Shown here piece by piece: positions 32,971 through 47,300 of a stretch of DNA of 64,000 nucleotides. Source of the stretch: Camarhynchus parvulus. Taxonomy: Eukaryota > Chordata > Aves > Passeriformes > Thraupidae. The DNA lies in assembly GCF_901933205.1 (NCBI RefSeq), contig NC_044573.1, positions 87,192,546 to 87,256,545 of the forward strand, read 5' to 3'. Made by a program: the position numbers and the translations under genes. Below the pieces are notes generated by a model. It was not told the origin of the DNA. It was given only the letters and a program-made list of their open reading frames with translations, and made no database searches. Numbering within the stretch: the stretch's first letter is position 1; every line of letters begins with the position of its first letter.

Positions 32971-35048
32971 TCTCAGTTCAGTTGTTTAGTCTCACATTCA
33001 GGTTTGCATCAAACTGCTTTATTTCAAGGGCTGACTTCACTTTCAGTCTTTGAGAAGCTCAATATTGTTTATGTTAATTAAACATGCTGGCTCAGAGGGT
33101 CTTGGGTGGAAGAAAATTCATCAGGACCTACATGAAAACTGCATACTTCAGCTCAAAATGAGCCAAATCTGTGCCTACAGAGAAAACTATGCAGGAAAAA
33201 TTATTATTAAATTGGAAAGTATTACAGTAAGGTTAGTCACCTTCAGGGGTAAATGACACATAAATTAAGGAGTTATTAACATGTCAATTCTGGCACCACA
33301 TTTAGGCTTAACCACACTGCTGCAGTTTCCTTACCTCTTCATTGGGTCTAATTCATTACAGAATTTTTAAGTCTGTGAATGGTTCAAGACCTGGTTTTAT
33401 TTAAGTTCACGTTTTGATATATGAGCTTTAGTGTCTGCTAAATAGCAAAGCCCCAGCTGAAACATGGGGGAAAAGAGGAAAGAGCTTTTTTGTGGTGATC
33501 CAACCATGCATCCAGGGCAGGTCAAGAAAATCAGGGTGTTCATACCTTCAGGAGTACTTGAAAGTCTTCTTATGAGACTCTGCAGGGAAGATTTAGTATT
33601 TTGGAATGATAGGGAAGAAATTTCTTGCCTCACCTGAACACATTTCTTTTTTTATCCTTTGACTTTTACCATGAGAAAAGTGAAACGAAGTAGCTTATAT
33701 TAATTTTGACTATCATTATGGCATAAACAGAATAGGGGTGTTATATCAAATTTATAGCCTTGTGTTGCCTGGAAGGCAAGACTGACTTTCTTAAACAATG
33801 CCAATTCTAAAGTACACAACTGGCTAAAAGATCTCAGAAAAATTCACTTTGGTATTTCAAAGGCAAACCATGACTCAGCTGTTACTTGGCAGACTTGAGT
33901 TCCAGACAAAAAAATATTCAGCCTTTTTTAATGTGTTATTTTCCACTTTCTTTCAACTTACCTTTTGACAACACTTCACATTTTTGAGGAAAATTGAGAA
34001 TATGGATGAAGACCACAGTCCAGGGTTTTAGATTTTCATGTCAATAGGCTATGTTCAGAAAAAATATAGATTAAGGTACACAGAGAAGTACAGACAGGTC
34101 CTACACAACCAACCAGTAAGAGTACTGAAGTTTCAGGATGAAAAACATGACAGTATTTTGATGGCTCACTTGAACATTTATATATAGGATAAGGCTCTTT
34201 GAATTTGCCCATTTGTTCATTATTGATCTAATCTACTGATTATTGAACAGTGCAGTCCATTGGCATCTTGTTGAACTAAGGCATTTAAAAGAACAGTACT
34301 ATTTCAGTATCATTTTCAGTAGAGCACAAAAAAAAACTCTAAGTGGTCTCCTTTGTGTAAGCTAGTCCAGGAAAATACTATTATCCTAAAAACCTGTGAT
34401 TTCTGAATGAGAATATCAATTCGTAGCCTACAGAATGACAAATCTAATTCTTTAATGAAACCTTGGATGAAAATGTAGCCCCTTCTACACCACTATGAAC
34501 CTGAATGATGTTGAAAACCTTGCCAATTTTTATTTGCTTCATATAATTAGGTTTTAATAAGTTGACCAAAAAATGCAACTACAACAAATTTAACATATGT
34601 AACAAATAAGGAAACTTGCTGGAGGATTGGAAGGATCTGGCAGAGTGCCATTCACCACAATGTCTTGGAATAAGATAAAGTCATCCATAATTTAGCAGCT
34701 GTTAAACAAAATTTAAAAGAAGTTCTATTGCTAAAAAGGTCTTACAGTGATTTCAGATTTGGCTCTGTGTTCCTAACACAGTGACTTGACAAATGAAAAA
34801 CGAGAATTCAGATAAATAAAACACATAATAGAATGGCCACACACAGTGTGAGATCTCATAAACTACTGAAAATATTTGTACTGTTCTGAAAGACATGTCG
34901 ATTAAAATTGAACTATGTACTCACTGTTTCTACCTGGTTTTCCTGAAAATAATTAAAAATTCAATTTAAAACATGGTAAAATTTCCTGGTGTTTATACAT
35001 TTCTCTCATCTGTAGAAGTACAAAGTAGAGGGTTCTGTACTACAGTCG

Positions 35049-35054
35049 TTTATT
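35049..35054 (-). terminator. Polyadenylation signal candidate for HMGCLL1
   Basis: AATAAA on the minus strand, about 195 bases after the stop codon. Other AATAAA sites further downstream are possible in this AT-rich sequence. Confidence 0.45.
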
Positions 35055-35247
35055 TCTTACTTACAAATCAGACAATTCCTGACAAGACAGTACATTACAA
35101 TAACTGTTCCCATTAAAAAAAAATATATATATATCGGTTCTATTTTGTTTCTTTGATGCAATGGTTTCCTTGTTTCTTTTCCTAAAGCAAAGGTCCTTGG
35201 TCAGGGTAAATGGAAAATGTAATCAAGCTGCAAAAAAAAAAATCCAT

Positions 35248-35361
35248 TTAATTGATAGTTCCAGTACTGAAGGAAGCTTGTGCAACCTTTGAGTTTGTTT
35301 TCTTGTTCAAAGCTGTGCAGATGAAGTTTCCAGCTTCCATCACGGCACAAAGATTTACTCC
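35248..35361 (-). CDS. HMGCLL1: HMGCLL1 last coding exon and stop
   Basis: Acceptor CTTTTTAAG on the minus strand; 37 codons then TAA (35250-35248). It encodes [15 protein letters not shown], then [14 protein letters not shown], and a short tail FSTGTIN. It matches the C-terminal helix region of the family and is too short for the ORF list. There is no peroxisomal CKL ending. Confidence 0.93.
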   Translation of the reverse strand, partial: GVNLCAVMEAGNFICTALNKKTNSKVAQASFSTGTIN

Positions 35362-38300
35362 CTTAAAAAGAGGGGGAAAATGTAAAGAATAATAAATGCA
35401 CATGTTGAAAATGCTTAAACTCAAAGTTTTTTGCTCCAGGGTCTAATTTTTGCAAACAAAGGGCCTGATTCATGTTATAGGTCAGTAATGGGGATCAGTA
35501 AAGATACAGTGATTTACAGATAGTTACAGCTTATAGTTGTTTGGAAGGTTCTACTACTTTGAGAGTGATTTCTTGTCCCATCAGCAGTGGACCAAATACT
35601 GGAGTAATATCTTTCAACCCCAAAAGAATCTGGAATAAAGAGCTGGAATTACAACTAGAAGTTAGAAGAAAAATACAGTCTAAATATGTGCTATACTTAT
35701 TTATCATCCAACACTACAAAACCTCATGCAAAAAGCATGAAAAAGGATTCAAAAAGCGAAGACTTGTGTTTTGCTATTACTATAATCTAAATTTAAAATT
35801 AAACAAAACCTAAATAAAATCACCACCAAACCAAACAAAAGAAGAAATAAGCATTTGATGGTGAGATTGTCTCCATGGGATTTGTTATCAACCTTTAGGA
35901 CAAGCTGTGTTCTTGCTTGGCCACCATACTGTTAACAGATTAATCAATCTTATCAAGAAGCCTGGTACATGGTATATTTCATATAGTCCAACTATTTTTG
36001 TTTAATTGCTTCCTTTTGCTATAAGTCAGTTGGAAAGGTCAATGAGTATTTTGCCCAAGGAAAGACTATACTGAAAGCATGAGTCTAAGGTGCAGAGCAA
36101 TGTAAAGTGAAATGCATGATTTCTCCGCCTTACTTCAAAGAATTGTGTTGTTTCAGAAGAATAAACATCGTTCTCATCAAGAAAAGCTACCTCAAAGTGT
36201 GTACAAGCAGTTCAAAACAGAGTCTGCTTGTACAGTGGACACTTGTGATTGAGCATTTTCTGGTAGCTGCCCTGAACTCCCTAAAAAGCAAATGAGAGCA
36301 GATAAATGCTTACAATGAACTCTGTAAGGCACTGGATATGCTTTAACAGTGCCCAGGGAATGTGCAATTCAGAAACAAGTTCTGTAATCCTTTCATGTCA
36401 AGGGACTCCACTGGCCTGTACACCGCACAGAACTGCAGCCTACCAACAAGTGAATGAAAAGTTCCAGTGAGCTCCACAATAATGCAGATCTTCCTATTTC
36501 AGATATCAGGCATTTAGATTTCTTTCTGTGGTAGTTTAAATGCAAACCACATACTTTGTAGTTTTTGCAGTTCTTTATATGTTCTCCTTTGAACTTGACT
36601 CTCCATGTCCATGTGTAAATTAAATATTAAGTTACAGCCTCAGTTAGCACGAACTCATTATGCAACACATCCAGATAAATAGGGACAGACAGGAAGACCA
36701 AAGAGCACATTTATTGAAGAAGGCAGTAAATGAGTTCTAGGAATACAGAATAATTAACATGCCAGCCAGCCAGGGATACTAAATGAGTGCTCTTGAGGTG
36801 CGGATGCTCACTGGTAAAGTTCATTAAAGTGCAGCTCAGGGCATGTGAGCTGCTCTGCCCTCTCCTCCAACAACAGGACTGGTAATAAAAATGACTGTGA
36901 AGACTCCTAGCCAGTAACAGGTTCTGTACAATTTTGAAATATATTAAGTGGATATCTGAGAAATAACAATGTCTTGTGCTTGGGTGCCAAACACCACAAT
37001 TTTTTTCAACTTTGAAGTCAGAAAAATTGACAACAAATTAATAATAACTATGAGCCAAATCCAAAACTGTGACAAAAGCTGAGCTCTGCTCAGTCTTTCC
37101 ACTGTTGAGATGATCAGCCTTCTGTAGCAATGTCTACAGTACTGAAGTTTTTGTGGTTACTGAGACAGAGCAATGACACAAAGCAGCTGCTACTAAGTTC
37201 CTCATAGCTCCAGGTAGGAAGAAGTAGATTATTCAAATTATATTAAATACACAAACCATTTCTAGTCTAAATTGCTAATGAAGACAACATCATTCCTGTT
37301 ATGTGTCAAGTTATATTAAAGCACTGACTTTGCAAAAACTTCTGTGGGCTCTGAATATTTTTGTTGTACAGCACAAGTTATTGTGAGGTACAGATCATAT
37401 GTTTCCTAAAATTCTTTTTTTCCTTTAAGACTTAAGTAGAAAGTAAAAATATCTTACTGTGTTGATCCCCAGACCATTCAGCATGTATATCACATCCTCT
37501 GTGGCTACATTTCCAGTAGCACCTTTTGCATAGGGACAACCACCAAGTCCTGCAACAGATGAATCCACCACAGAAACTCCCATCTGGAAAATAACAACAC
37601 AAAAATGAAGCATCAGCACAGAGTATTATTTATAATTTTTCATAAATGGCAGGCCACATGTATTAGTTACCATGCATAAAATACACATTTCTCCACAAAT
37701 GGATTTGCTCCTTGGAGGAAATTCCTTATAATGGTTTTAGTCCTGACATCTTTAAAAGGTAAGACTTTTCAAACACAGGATATGGAACAAACTAATGGTC
37801 CATTCCGTGTGATTTTGGCAGATAAGATGATTGCTGTTTTATAGAAAGAGGTTTTAAGTCTTTTCTCTCTTTATCTTTCAGCTTGGTGCTTTTAAATAAC
37901 CTGCATCTAATATAAAAGGTTTTCATGCAAAAAACCAGTAAATGGAAGTTCTCCATAGATATATACAGGTTGAGCTTGGAATATTTTTAAGAGAATACTT
38001 GGTGCACAGTGTTAAGCTTTCTCATTTAAACTAGACTTAAATTAAGACTTGAAAAAATACTCAGCTGTGGTAAATTAATAATTGTTTGCTTTTTGTTTTC
38101 TTCCTGCATTGAAATGTCTTCTTTCTTCTGATCCACTCAGCATATTCATGATAAAAAGTAGTAAACCAGTTACCAACTCCACCCAGGAGATAACATTACA
38201 TTTCCTATGGGATAAAGTCTTCCCTAGGAGACTGATAAGGGAAGAGACAAAAAACTGAGCCAGTGACTTCCACTGATACCACTGATACTTCCATTGACCT

Positions 38301-41300
38301 CCACTTTAGGGAGCTCTTCTTTCTATGATTTGATGTTTAAAATAAAGCTAATAAAGCTGAAACTCGAAAGCAATTGTTTTCTGTTACAATGCGTTGGGTA
38401 TGTGATCCAAGACACTGGGTCTCCCTTGTCAGAGCAGGCTCTTCAGTCTCCCCCTGCCTCTGGAGGCATTGAGGCTCTACAGATAATCAGAAGCAGGCAA
38501 GGGAATTAGGCAGAAAAATTATTAGGTCTTCAAAGACACATGGTCCTCTCTGCCTTAATAGCACTAGAGGGTTCCCTTCCCCATAGGAATAATTTAGACA
38601 GACATACACCAAAACTGTAAGACAGGTGAGGCAGACTGAAATTCAGGACGGGAGTTCCTGTGCAGAGATAAATTCTCAAAACCCTGACTTTGGGCACAGA
38701 GACGATTCAGAGGTGAAGCCATGCTTGTTACCCACATATGCAGGTCAGGAATTTGGCTTAGAGGCCTGACTGCACAGATTGGTGATCCCCCTTCTGAGGA
38801 ACCTACCTGTCCCTGCAGGCTCTGCTGCTCTGGGAGCCTGAGCTTCTCCTTCCCAGACATGCATACAACTAGCTGACAAGGTAAGCAAATGATCCATCCT
38901 GCACGTTGCAGTTGCTAAGTTCCCTTTCCAAATATACCTCGTAGTTAGTTTTTCAGTTCAGAAATAAACTACCCTAATGTGGGGTTTTTTTGTACTTGCT
39001 TCTAATTTTAACAGTGCACTCCATAGTTTTATCATTGTCCATACAGCCTCTTTGGACTTCCAACATCTCTGGAGGGCAACAATAAAGAAGGAATTGTTGT
39101 CCCAGGTCTTATTCTTGGACAGAGAATATTATCTTGATCTAGGTAACTGTTCAAAGCCTGTAATAAAGACCTCAAAGGAGTCAAGGTGCATAACTGTGAC
39201 AGGCAAGAGAGTACTATTTAATATTGCTCACATAATAAGGGTCTCTAAAAAGAGATACTGTACTTTAAAATACAGTAGTTTGTGACTTATGGAGTGAATC
39301 ACCAAAGTGGAGGTTTCACATTTCAGTCACTTTGTGAAGGCCACCAGTCAGAAAATGTGTTATATGACACATCTGTGTCCAGTACACAGGGGATGTGCAT
39401 TCACAACAGCTAGAAATTGTCTCTTTTTGCACTAGCTGCTAAGATTCATGCATTTACTCTAGAAGTCGTTGGCCCAAGCTCCACAGTGGCAGCTCTCAGC
39501 TTGCAAATGTCCATGCAGAGACACATGTTAGGCTTCTTATTGGAAAGATTTAGGGTATGGTGGAGGTCTCCAGAAAAGGGTGTCTAACAGGTGGATGTAT
39601 AGTTTGATACAAGCATGATCCCACATGCCTTCTCTCTCAGTCTGATTTTAGGATTTACATCAGAAATTATTGTTTCAGAGAGGAAAAGATAAAAGAAAGT
39701 GTCTTTCATGGAGACATATGTCGTAGTCATAACTGCTAGAGCATTCTTCCTCATGCACTCATTTTTAGTAATTTTTACATGGGAATAAAATTATAGGCAA
39801 ATAATGTGGTGAGGTACATCAATGCTGTTAAATTCCCAAGAAATATCAGCAGACTCAGAAACAGCTTCAGTAGTTATTATAAAAAAATTCAGTAGTACTT
39901 ATAAATAACTTCAGTAGTTATTAAAAATATAAACATTCACTTTCTAATCTCATAAAATCATCTCAATAAATTCTTCTCCTTTTGCACAAACAGGAAAAAA
40001 GTATCAACTAAATAATATTTGGTAAAAAACAGCCAAAAAAGTCAGTAGTCTGCTCCAGTCCTCCACAGGGCACTCACTGTAAGCAAAACCAAAACCAATA
40101 TCCTCCAGCATTAAAAGGTCATGTTTTCTAAAGACATTGAATTGACACATATTAGTTCTTGATTTCCTTGTACAAACACTAGTGATGCCACTGTGATTCT
40201 GAATTTGCAGTGCAAATCTCACAGCAGCAGGGTACAGGTAGCTGATAATTGTTTGTTGAAAGTGTTGGTGACTATGGGTGGATATGGGATATCACAGCCA
40301 CCCAAAGGTAACATGAAACACCTCTCTGTGTCTAACCACACCCTTGTGTTCTCAGGCAGCCTTGTCTGAGTTATTCAAAGTACCCTCACTGGAAGCTGGA
40401 ATAAGCTCAGACAATTTATTTTACTGTAGATGCAAGAGCATCTAAAACCTTGATGCCTTCTGCTGACTAAGCAGTGGAAGCAGTAATTTCCACATGACAC
40501 ACAGTGATAATTGCTCTGTCTTTTAAATCATTGACTTTTTGGTGAAATACAAAAAAAGGAGAAGGTCTAATAATACCACCTATACATTGGTAGCATCCTT
40601 GGGGAGATGGCTTTAGCCCTAGTACAGGACATTTAATCCATTACTTCCCAGAAACACTGCATAAATACAGATTCTCTAAAATTGTATCTCTATCAAGATG
40701 TATTTGCTATTTGAACATTAAGCCACAGGTAGACAAGGTCTAAACATGGCATATATAACACAGCAATCCTGACTGATCTCCAGATCTGACAGTTCTTCAA
40801 ATCAGTGGTCTTAAAATGCAGTGAGCAGGTGTTTCTCCTTTAAGATAATGTCTTTTAAAGTTCTCTTCACAATGCTTTTGAAAGGCATCTACTACAATGT
40901 GCTGCTATTTCAGCAACAGGGTCAGCTGCATCTGTGTGCTCTTGCATGTTGTACAGACAGTTATAATTCAGTGTTTGCTGACTCAAGTGCAGAATCACTC
41001 CAGTTTATCTTCAGTGGCCCCATTCAAAAAATCCTTAAATAATCCATATTCTAAGCTCCAATCTAACAGTGCTAAAAACAGATGTTGGAAAACATCCCTC
41101 AGTAGTGCTACTAACTAATTTGGAGGTTGATATTACAGCCCAGCGTGTCCAAGCACAGAGTCTGAAATAGCACCTAATAAATAACTCCTCTGCACGTTTG
41201 AGCAGCTATGAAGCTGTTTTGGTTTTGCAGCCATTAAAAGCAAAAGGAGCTCTAAAGTAAAAGCTAAAAATTGACAAAATATGTAAAACAACGTTTTACA

Positions 41301-44300
41301 TATTTATCCTTCATTCCTCATATACATCCTTCATCACATCTTCCATATTTGTCAGACTTTTACAGGAGATAATGAGTTTCAATCCTTTAAGCAGTCCAAG
41401 CTTGCAAAAAAATTCACTGTCAATATGATGTTTTAAAAGTCCAGAGTCTCACTGTCACTTCCTGACAGGCACTAAATTGTGCTGACATTCATGAGAAGTT
41501 GTACTGCAGCTATTTCACAGGTTATGTCCTAAATGAGCACTCACTGAGCTGCTTCCACATGGATATGTGTGGGGGTGAACAATGGCTTCCAGGACAACTA
41601 CAGTACTTCGATGTTTTTTGACACTTTTTTGATAATCACAAAATTCCTGACAGTGGTTCCTGAACACCTTCCAAACTTTATTTTTGGCTAGCTTTAGCTT
41701 ACTCTCCAGAGAAGGCAGAGGACTTTTTGCTCCTGTCCTATGCTAACTTCCTAATTCCCCAATGAGAAAGCAAGGAATTAAATTCATCACCTTTGTCAAA
41801 CAGCCAATTTTAACAGGAAACCATTATTGCCAGTGAATAATAAATGCTTCATGTTTCTCAGTTTGCTTTACTAGCTCCCCATAACTTCTTGTTGGGACAG
41901 TCAGTCTCCTTCCTTACTGATCTTTAAACCTGGTCTGTCTGGCAGAAGTTTAACTTTGTTTCTCTCTTTAAAATGGCAAGGTCAGCATCAGTAACTCCAG
42001 GAAAGTATGTGGTATAAATCAGAAGCTCTAAATCAGGTCTTTCATAAATTTGGCTTCTTCTAAACTATGAGATTTTGAAAGCATAATATCAAGGATACAA
42101 GGTATGCATTAAAGAGGAAAAGATTTGTGCCACAAAGTCAAGGGGCCACAGGGCTGTGAAGCTCAGTGCCCAGTGCCTTAAAGATAGGGGCATGTAGATA
42201 CTGCAAAGAGTGGCTGCATTAGTTCAGTTTTTGCTCAAGGAAGGCAGCAGGCAGGGAGGAAGAAGTAGGATATGTCAGGTCAAAAGCTGCCCACACAAAA
42301 GGCAGTACAGGACTAATGCTATTTAACCCTGCAGCCCAGTCAGTGCTGAGCTGGCACTCTTGGAATGGTGGCTTCTGCCATATTACTGTGTCTCTCTGGC
42401 ATCAGTCTGCTACCCATCACTACATGGTATGTCACTGGCAGAAACACCCTCTCCTGCAGAGAGACGCAGAATTAACCAGAGAATTAATCAGACGCAGAAA
42501 TGACTATGCAATGCTTTGTAAGGTTCAGTGGCTACAAAGACCCTTCCTTAATTTACATTGTCAAGTTGTTTAATACCAAAGCTTGCCATTCTCCTGTATT
42601 TCAATATAATAAATGTATGCAAATAAATATTATTTCGGTATTCAAGAAATTAAAAGCATAATTTTCTATGTATAAGGCAATAAAATGGGATAACACCTCT
42701 CTGTGGAAACCTGTGAAAGTTATCTGCATTTCCTTCCTGCTTCTCTGCTTTTGCTAAGGTTAAAAAACTGCTAAAAAACATCACAAATCTGCTTTTGACT
42801 TAACACCATCCCTACTGACCACAGGGTGTCACTGTAACATTAAAATATCTAATTTCCAAGTTCACGTCATTTGAAAATTAATACATTCATTGGGGGGAAA
42901 GAAATCCCTTTCTTCCAAAACATATTGAGATGCAAGCAATTTGTGGGCAGACGTGCCACATAAAATAGGTTAATACTGCATTCCTTTAACTCATTGTACA
43001 CATCTTTTCATATTGCTACTGACACATTTATTATAAGCAAAGCTGGCAATGACATCTAGAGTTAAAGTTCGCTAACACTTTCCGTCATAAGGCCCCACTT
43101 TCAGTTGTTTATTACTTTGTCAGCCATTAACTGCTGGAACTTATATTTTCCATACCTTGTCTCTGCCTCAGACTGGATTGTTTTGAAAGTTTCAGTGAAA
43201 AATGGGCTTGGCCACTTCCGGGAACAAGTTTTGGGGAAGAAAAACACTCTGTTACATTAATATTCAATAAGTTTTACATTACTTTCTTGGAGATATTTTT
43301 GTAGCTTTGCAGTCTCAAGTTTGGCACAGAAGTGATACTGATCTTAAGAGATCCCAGTCTGGACTTGGTTACAAGCTTAGGGAAGTTCCACCTTATTTAC
43401 CACCTTATTGTCAGGAACTGGTCAGCCTGGGAGTTAAAATGCCCAAGGGTCAAGAGAGCAGCAGCTGACCATGATTTTTTTTCTTAATCTCAACCAAGAA
43501 TTGTGAAGCAATTTTTCTGAGCCTGAGTTGGAATATCTGTGTCCCTGACTGACAATGCAACACCTGCACAAAAAGCCTGAGCAGTGAGGTCTGTGTTGCA
43601 GATCTGGTTCTTCAGAAAACATTCATGGATGTTTAGGGGGAATCAATTCCATTCAACATGAGACTGGTTTTGAGATTTTGGAATGCTAATAAAAATCCTG
43701 CGCCATAAGACAATTAATGAAGCAGATGTTCACAAATCATTATTTTTATTGCCTATGAAGGCTGACTGTGCTCCTTTTAGGAATATGTGCACTCTTATAT
43801 TTAAAAACACTGGGGTTTGCTGGTGTGGGGCTGTGCTCAACTCCAGCTCTCCCTTGCTAAGGATCACAAAGCTGCAGGGGGAGCAGGAGGCACGCCAAGA
43901 TCTTGTTGGAACCCATGAAGATGCAATGATCATCAAAACAGAAAGTGACTTTCCAGTCTCCCTTCCTTCCCTCCTCAGGCAAGCCAGGGCATTGCCAGAT
44001 GCTGCTGCTGACTCAAAGTAAGCAGCTACTGCTCAGGATGCTCTTCAGCAGAAGTTGCTGCTCTCAAGCAAACCTGTGATGTTTTAACACTTTATCTGCT
44101 TACTAAGTCATTAAATAACCTGATCTATAAACACAAGGTATTTTTTCTATAGACAAAAGTTTGAACACAGTCAGGAGACCAATGAAATAGGTAGGGAAGA
44201 GAAGATAATAATCTTGGGATCCGGAGGGAAAGGGGAAACTAGACAGAAAAGGCAAAGGGGAGCTTTGGGGTAGGCTGGGATATAACTGTCCAGTCCAGAG

Positions 44301-47300
44301 ATACATAAGCTGTGCCAGGTTGCCTGTGCCCTATGTATCATCAGGTACCAACAAGGTGTTTCTCATATGCTACATGCCACTGTAAATGAATAAAAATAAA
44401 CTAGAAAATAAACAGAGGGCTTTGAATGGACAAGGGAGAAAAAAGATTGCTTAACTCTATGGTAAAGTTACTGAGGGTAGCTTTGGGAGAGGATAATGTA
44501 ACTGGAACTGGACAAAGAATGCTCGGAGCTGCTGACTGTTATGGTCCAATGAATAAAGAAAAAAATATCCACTTACTTCCATGGGTGGCTCACAGAGGAT
44601 AAGTTGAGTAGACACATACCCACTAAATAAAATGGCTGAATTTTCATAATATGGGGCATCAGCTGAGAATGAGTTGAATGAAGGACAGAACAGGTAAAAA
44701 TCAATGTTTGAGATGCAGGCTGCAAGCAGTGCACTGCTCTGTGAACCACAATACTGAAAAGGGCAGAGGACTACTATGAAGAATCAGGGAAAGGCACTGA
44801 TTTGAAAGGTCTAGTATTTGAAGTACACATGGCAAATGTGGAACATGTGAATCTATCAAAGAAAACAGCAAATCTGACCCAAGCATGGCAGCATTTGAAA
44901 AGGCCCCTTTTTTCCTACATTCAGAGATCACATAATGAAGTTGATCTGTCATATGTACCCCTCTTACTCTATCTGTACCATAGAAAGAAACTACAAATTC
45001 TTCCAATCTTGTTTTTTTGTCCTCACTAGCTTCTGCCAACTCCCAACCCTTCCAGTTTCTGAAGACCAATCTGTGTTGAGTCACTCTTCAGCTTAAGCTG
45101 GGTGACCAAATTAATTGCTCCTGAGGTGTAATTTCTCTCACTTCTTATAACCAGAACACTTGCAGCACTATGCACTAAGTGGCAGTGGACGCTACCTTGT
45201 ACCAATATGAGCAAACAAAATAGACTGATGACAGAAAACATCTCTTGTTTTAAAATGAATTTGCAGCAATGAGAGCATTTATAAAAACACAGGGAAAGTA
45301 GAGCAGAACTATTTTCATTCCACAGTACCACTATCATATATCAGCATCAGGGTATCTAAAGGACTAAAATACCAGCATTTAAAATATCATCTGACTTCAC
45401 TTCAGCCTGAGCCTTCATTGTTACAATTTTTCTTACTATTTTAGAATGTACTACAAGGATATGTAGAATTTTGAATCCTAGTTTGGTCTTCACATAATCC
45501 ATAGTATCTTTTGCATTTTGTATTAATGCGTAATAGATGCTTTGTACTTGGAATACACAATATATTTTTATAGCAGTTATTTTCTAATGCAAGAGATTCC
45601 TTTTCTCATTTCTGGAGATAAATCTCACAACAGAAATGAACAATTGTGCATCCTACTCAAGCTGAACACATATGTATCTCCATCATTCACTATTACACCA
45701 TATTAGATTTAGACTCAACAAAAAATAATCGGTACACTTAATGCTGTTAAATAAAACCTGCACTTTTTATTCAGACTTAACTATTATTTCAAATCTCTCT
45801 TAATTCTATTTTCAGAATCCCCTCAGTGAAACAATACTTTATTCTACTTTAGCATGCGGGATGTATGGAGGTTCAGAGACTCTGCTCACCAATTCATTGA
45901 CAAATCACACTCAGCATAAAGAAAGGTGGATTTCCAAGATGTATGGTAAACTAACCTTATCAAAAACTCCTGGCATTCTTTACATCTTCTGGATTGCACA
46001 GGTGCACATCCATCTTCTCTCATATATGGAAAATAAGAACTGCATCCTCCATTGAAATGCTTTTAACTTATTTACAGCTAGACTGGAGACAATATTTATC
46101 ATCACAAAGTATAAAGCCAAATGTCCTTTTTCTTCAGGAGCACCAAAGATTAACAGATTAGAATGTTTTCCACATGTCCACTTTACTGTCAAGAGAATAT
46201 TAAAGAAGTTTTCCAGCTTCCGCAGCTCAGCCAGATGTCAATGGATCCCACAGTGAAGCAAAATTGGCAGAGTAGCCTTCTCATGACCCCGGCATTGTTT
46301 TATCAAGGATCAGTTTAAAAGTATAAAGGGCCCATTTCTTGCTGAGATCTGTAATGTTTTTCAGCCCTTTTCCCCTGCAATTACACAAAAGTGCTGACTT
46401 TGTTGAACTACTGATATGCAGTAGTATTTCTTATGACTTCTCTCACACTGTGCTGTAATTGCTGTTTATGTTGGCACAAGAAAAGTACCACGTCTTGTTT
46501 CCACTGTACATTTCCGGACTCTAGTTTCAGTAACATCAGTGGAGGATATTGTACTGGGCATATGTTTTGTTGTGTAAACATTAACTGGTAATTTACCCTG
46601 TCAATCTCCACAGCATGGCTTCTAATTACCAGAGGTTGAGGAGCTTCAGATGGACATTTTACAAAATATTTACAGCAGCTATCCTGCTTCTTTTTTTTCT
46701 TCTTCACTGCTATTTGTGTTTTGAAAATCATTGCAAGAGTAAAACACTCCATCAAATGGAGTAAACAACTCCATCAAATGCCATAAAACAAAACCCGAAA
46801 CCAAATGTATTCATTCTTGTGCACCTCATTCTCTAGAGTAACTAAAGACATTTCCCAACTAGTTAAGAAAAAATCATGGCAATATTACAGTAAACATGAT
46901 AGTATAGTAAAGTACCAGATATTTCTGTTTGCTTGCAATTTGATTTTTCACTTTATTTTTTTTAAACAAGGAAAAAAACCTTATATTGGCATTTTTTCCT
47001 AAAATTCATTCTTCTAAATAGCCTGTAAACTTGTAAATGGCTGTGCACATCCTTATTTTATTCAAGACTCAGACAAATGTACTTAACAAATGGGACCACT
47101 TAGGTCTTGTTAGAAAATCTACTGCAAAATTCAGAACCAAGGAGCAATCTCCCTTTAAGAGCTATGGAATATATGTTTTAGTCATTCATCTGTATAATTT
47201 CAAGGAAGTAGCACTTTATATTTTGTACAAAAAATACAGTGTCTTGAGTAGAATTCCAGGATGGGAATCATTCCAGTAACAATAATTACAGCAACATGGG

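Larger units (their letters stand above)
27029..35247. other. Convergent intergenic region, GFRAL to HMGCLL1
   Basis: 8.2 kb between the two stop codons, including both 3' UTRs. It holds two CR1 fragments and a short CA repeat (28882-28895). An imperfect GAATATAAGCA repeat occurs three times at about 31560-31633, and GAATCAAGAGCC occurs twice near 32366-32391. No gene or RNA gene was recognised. Confidence 0.65.
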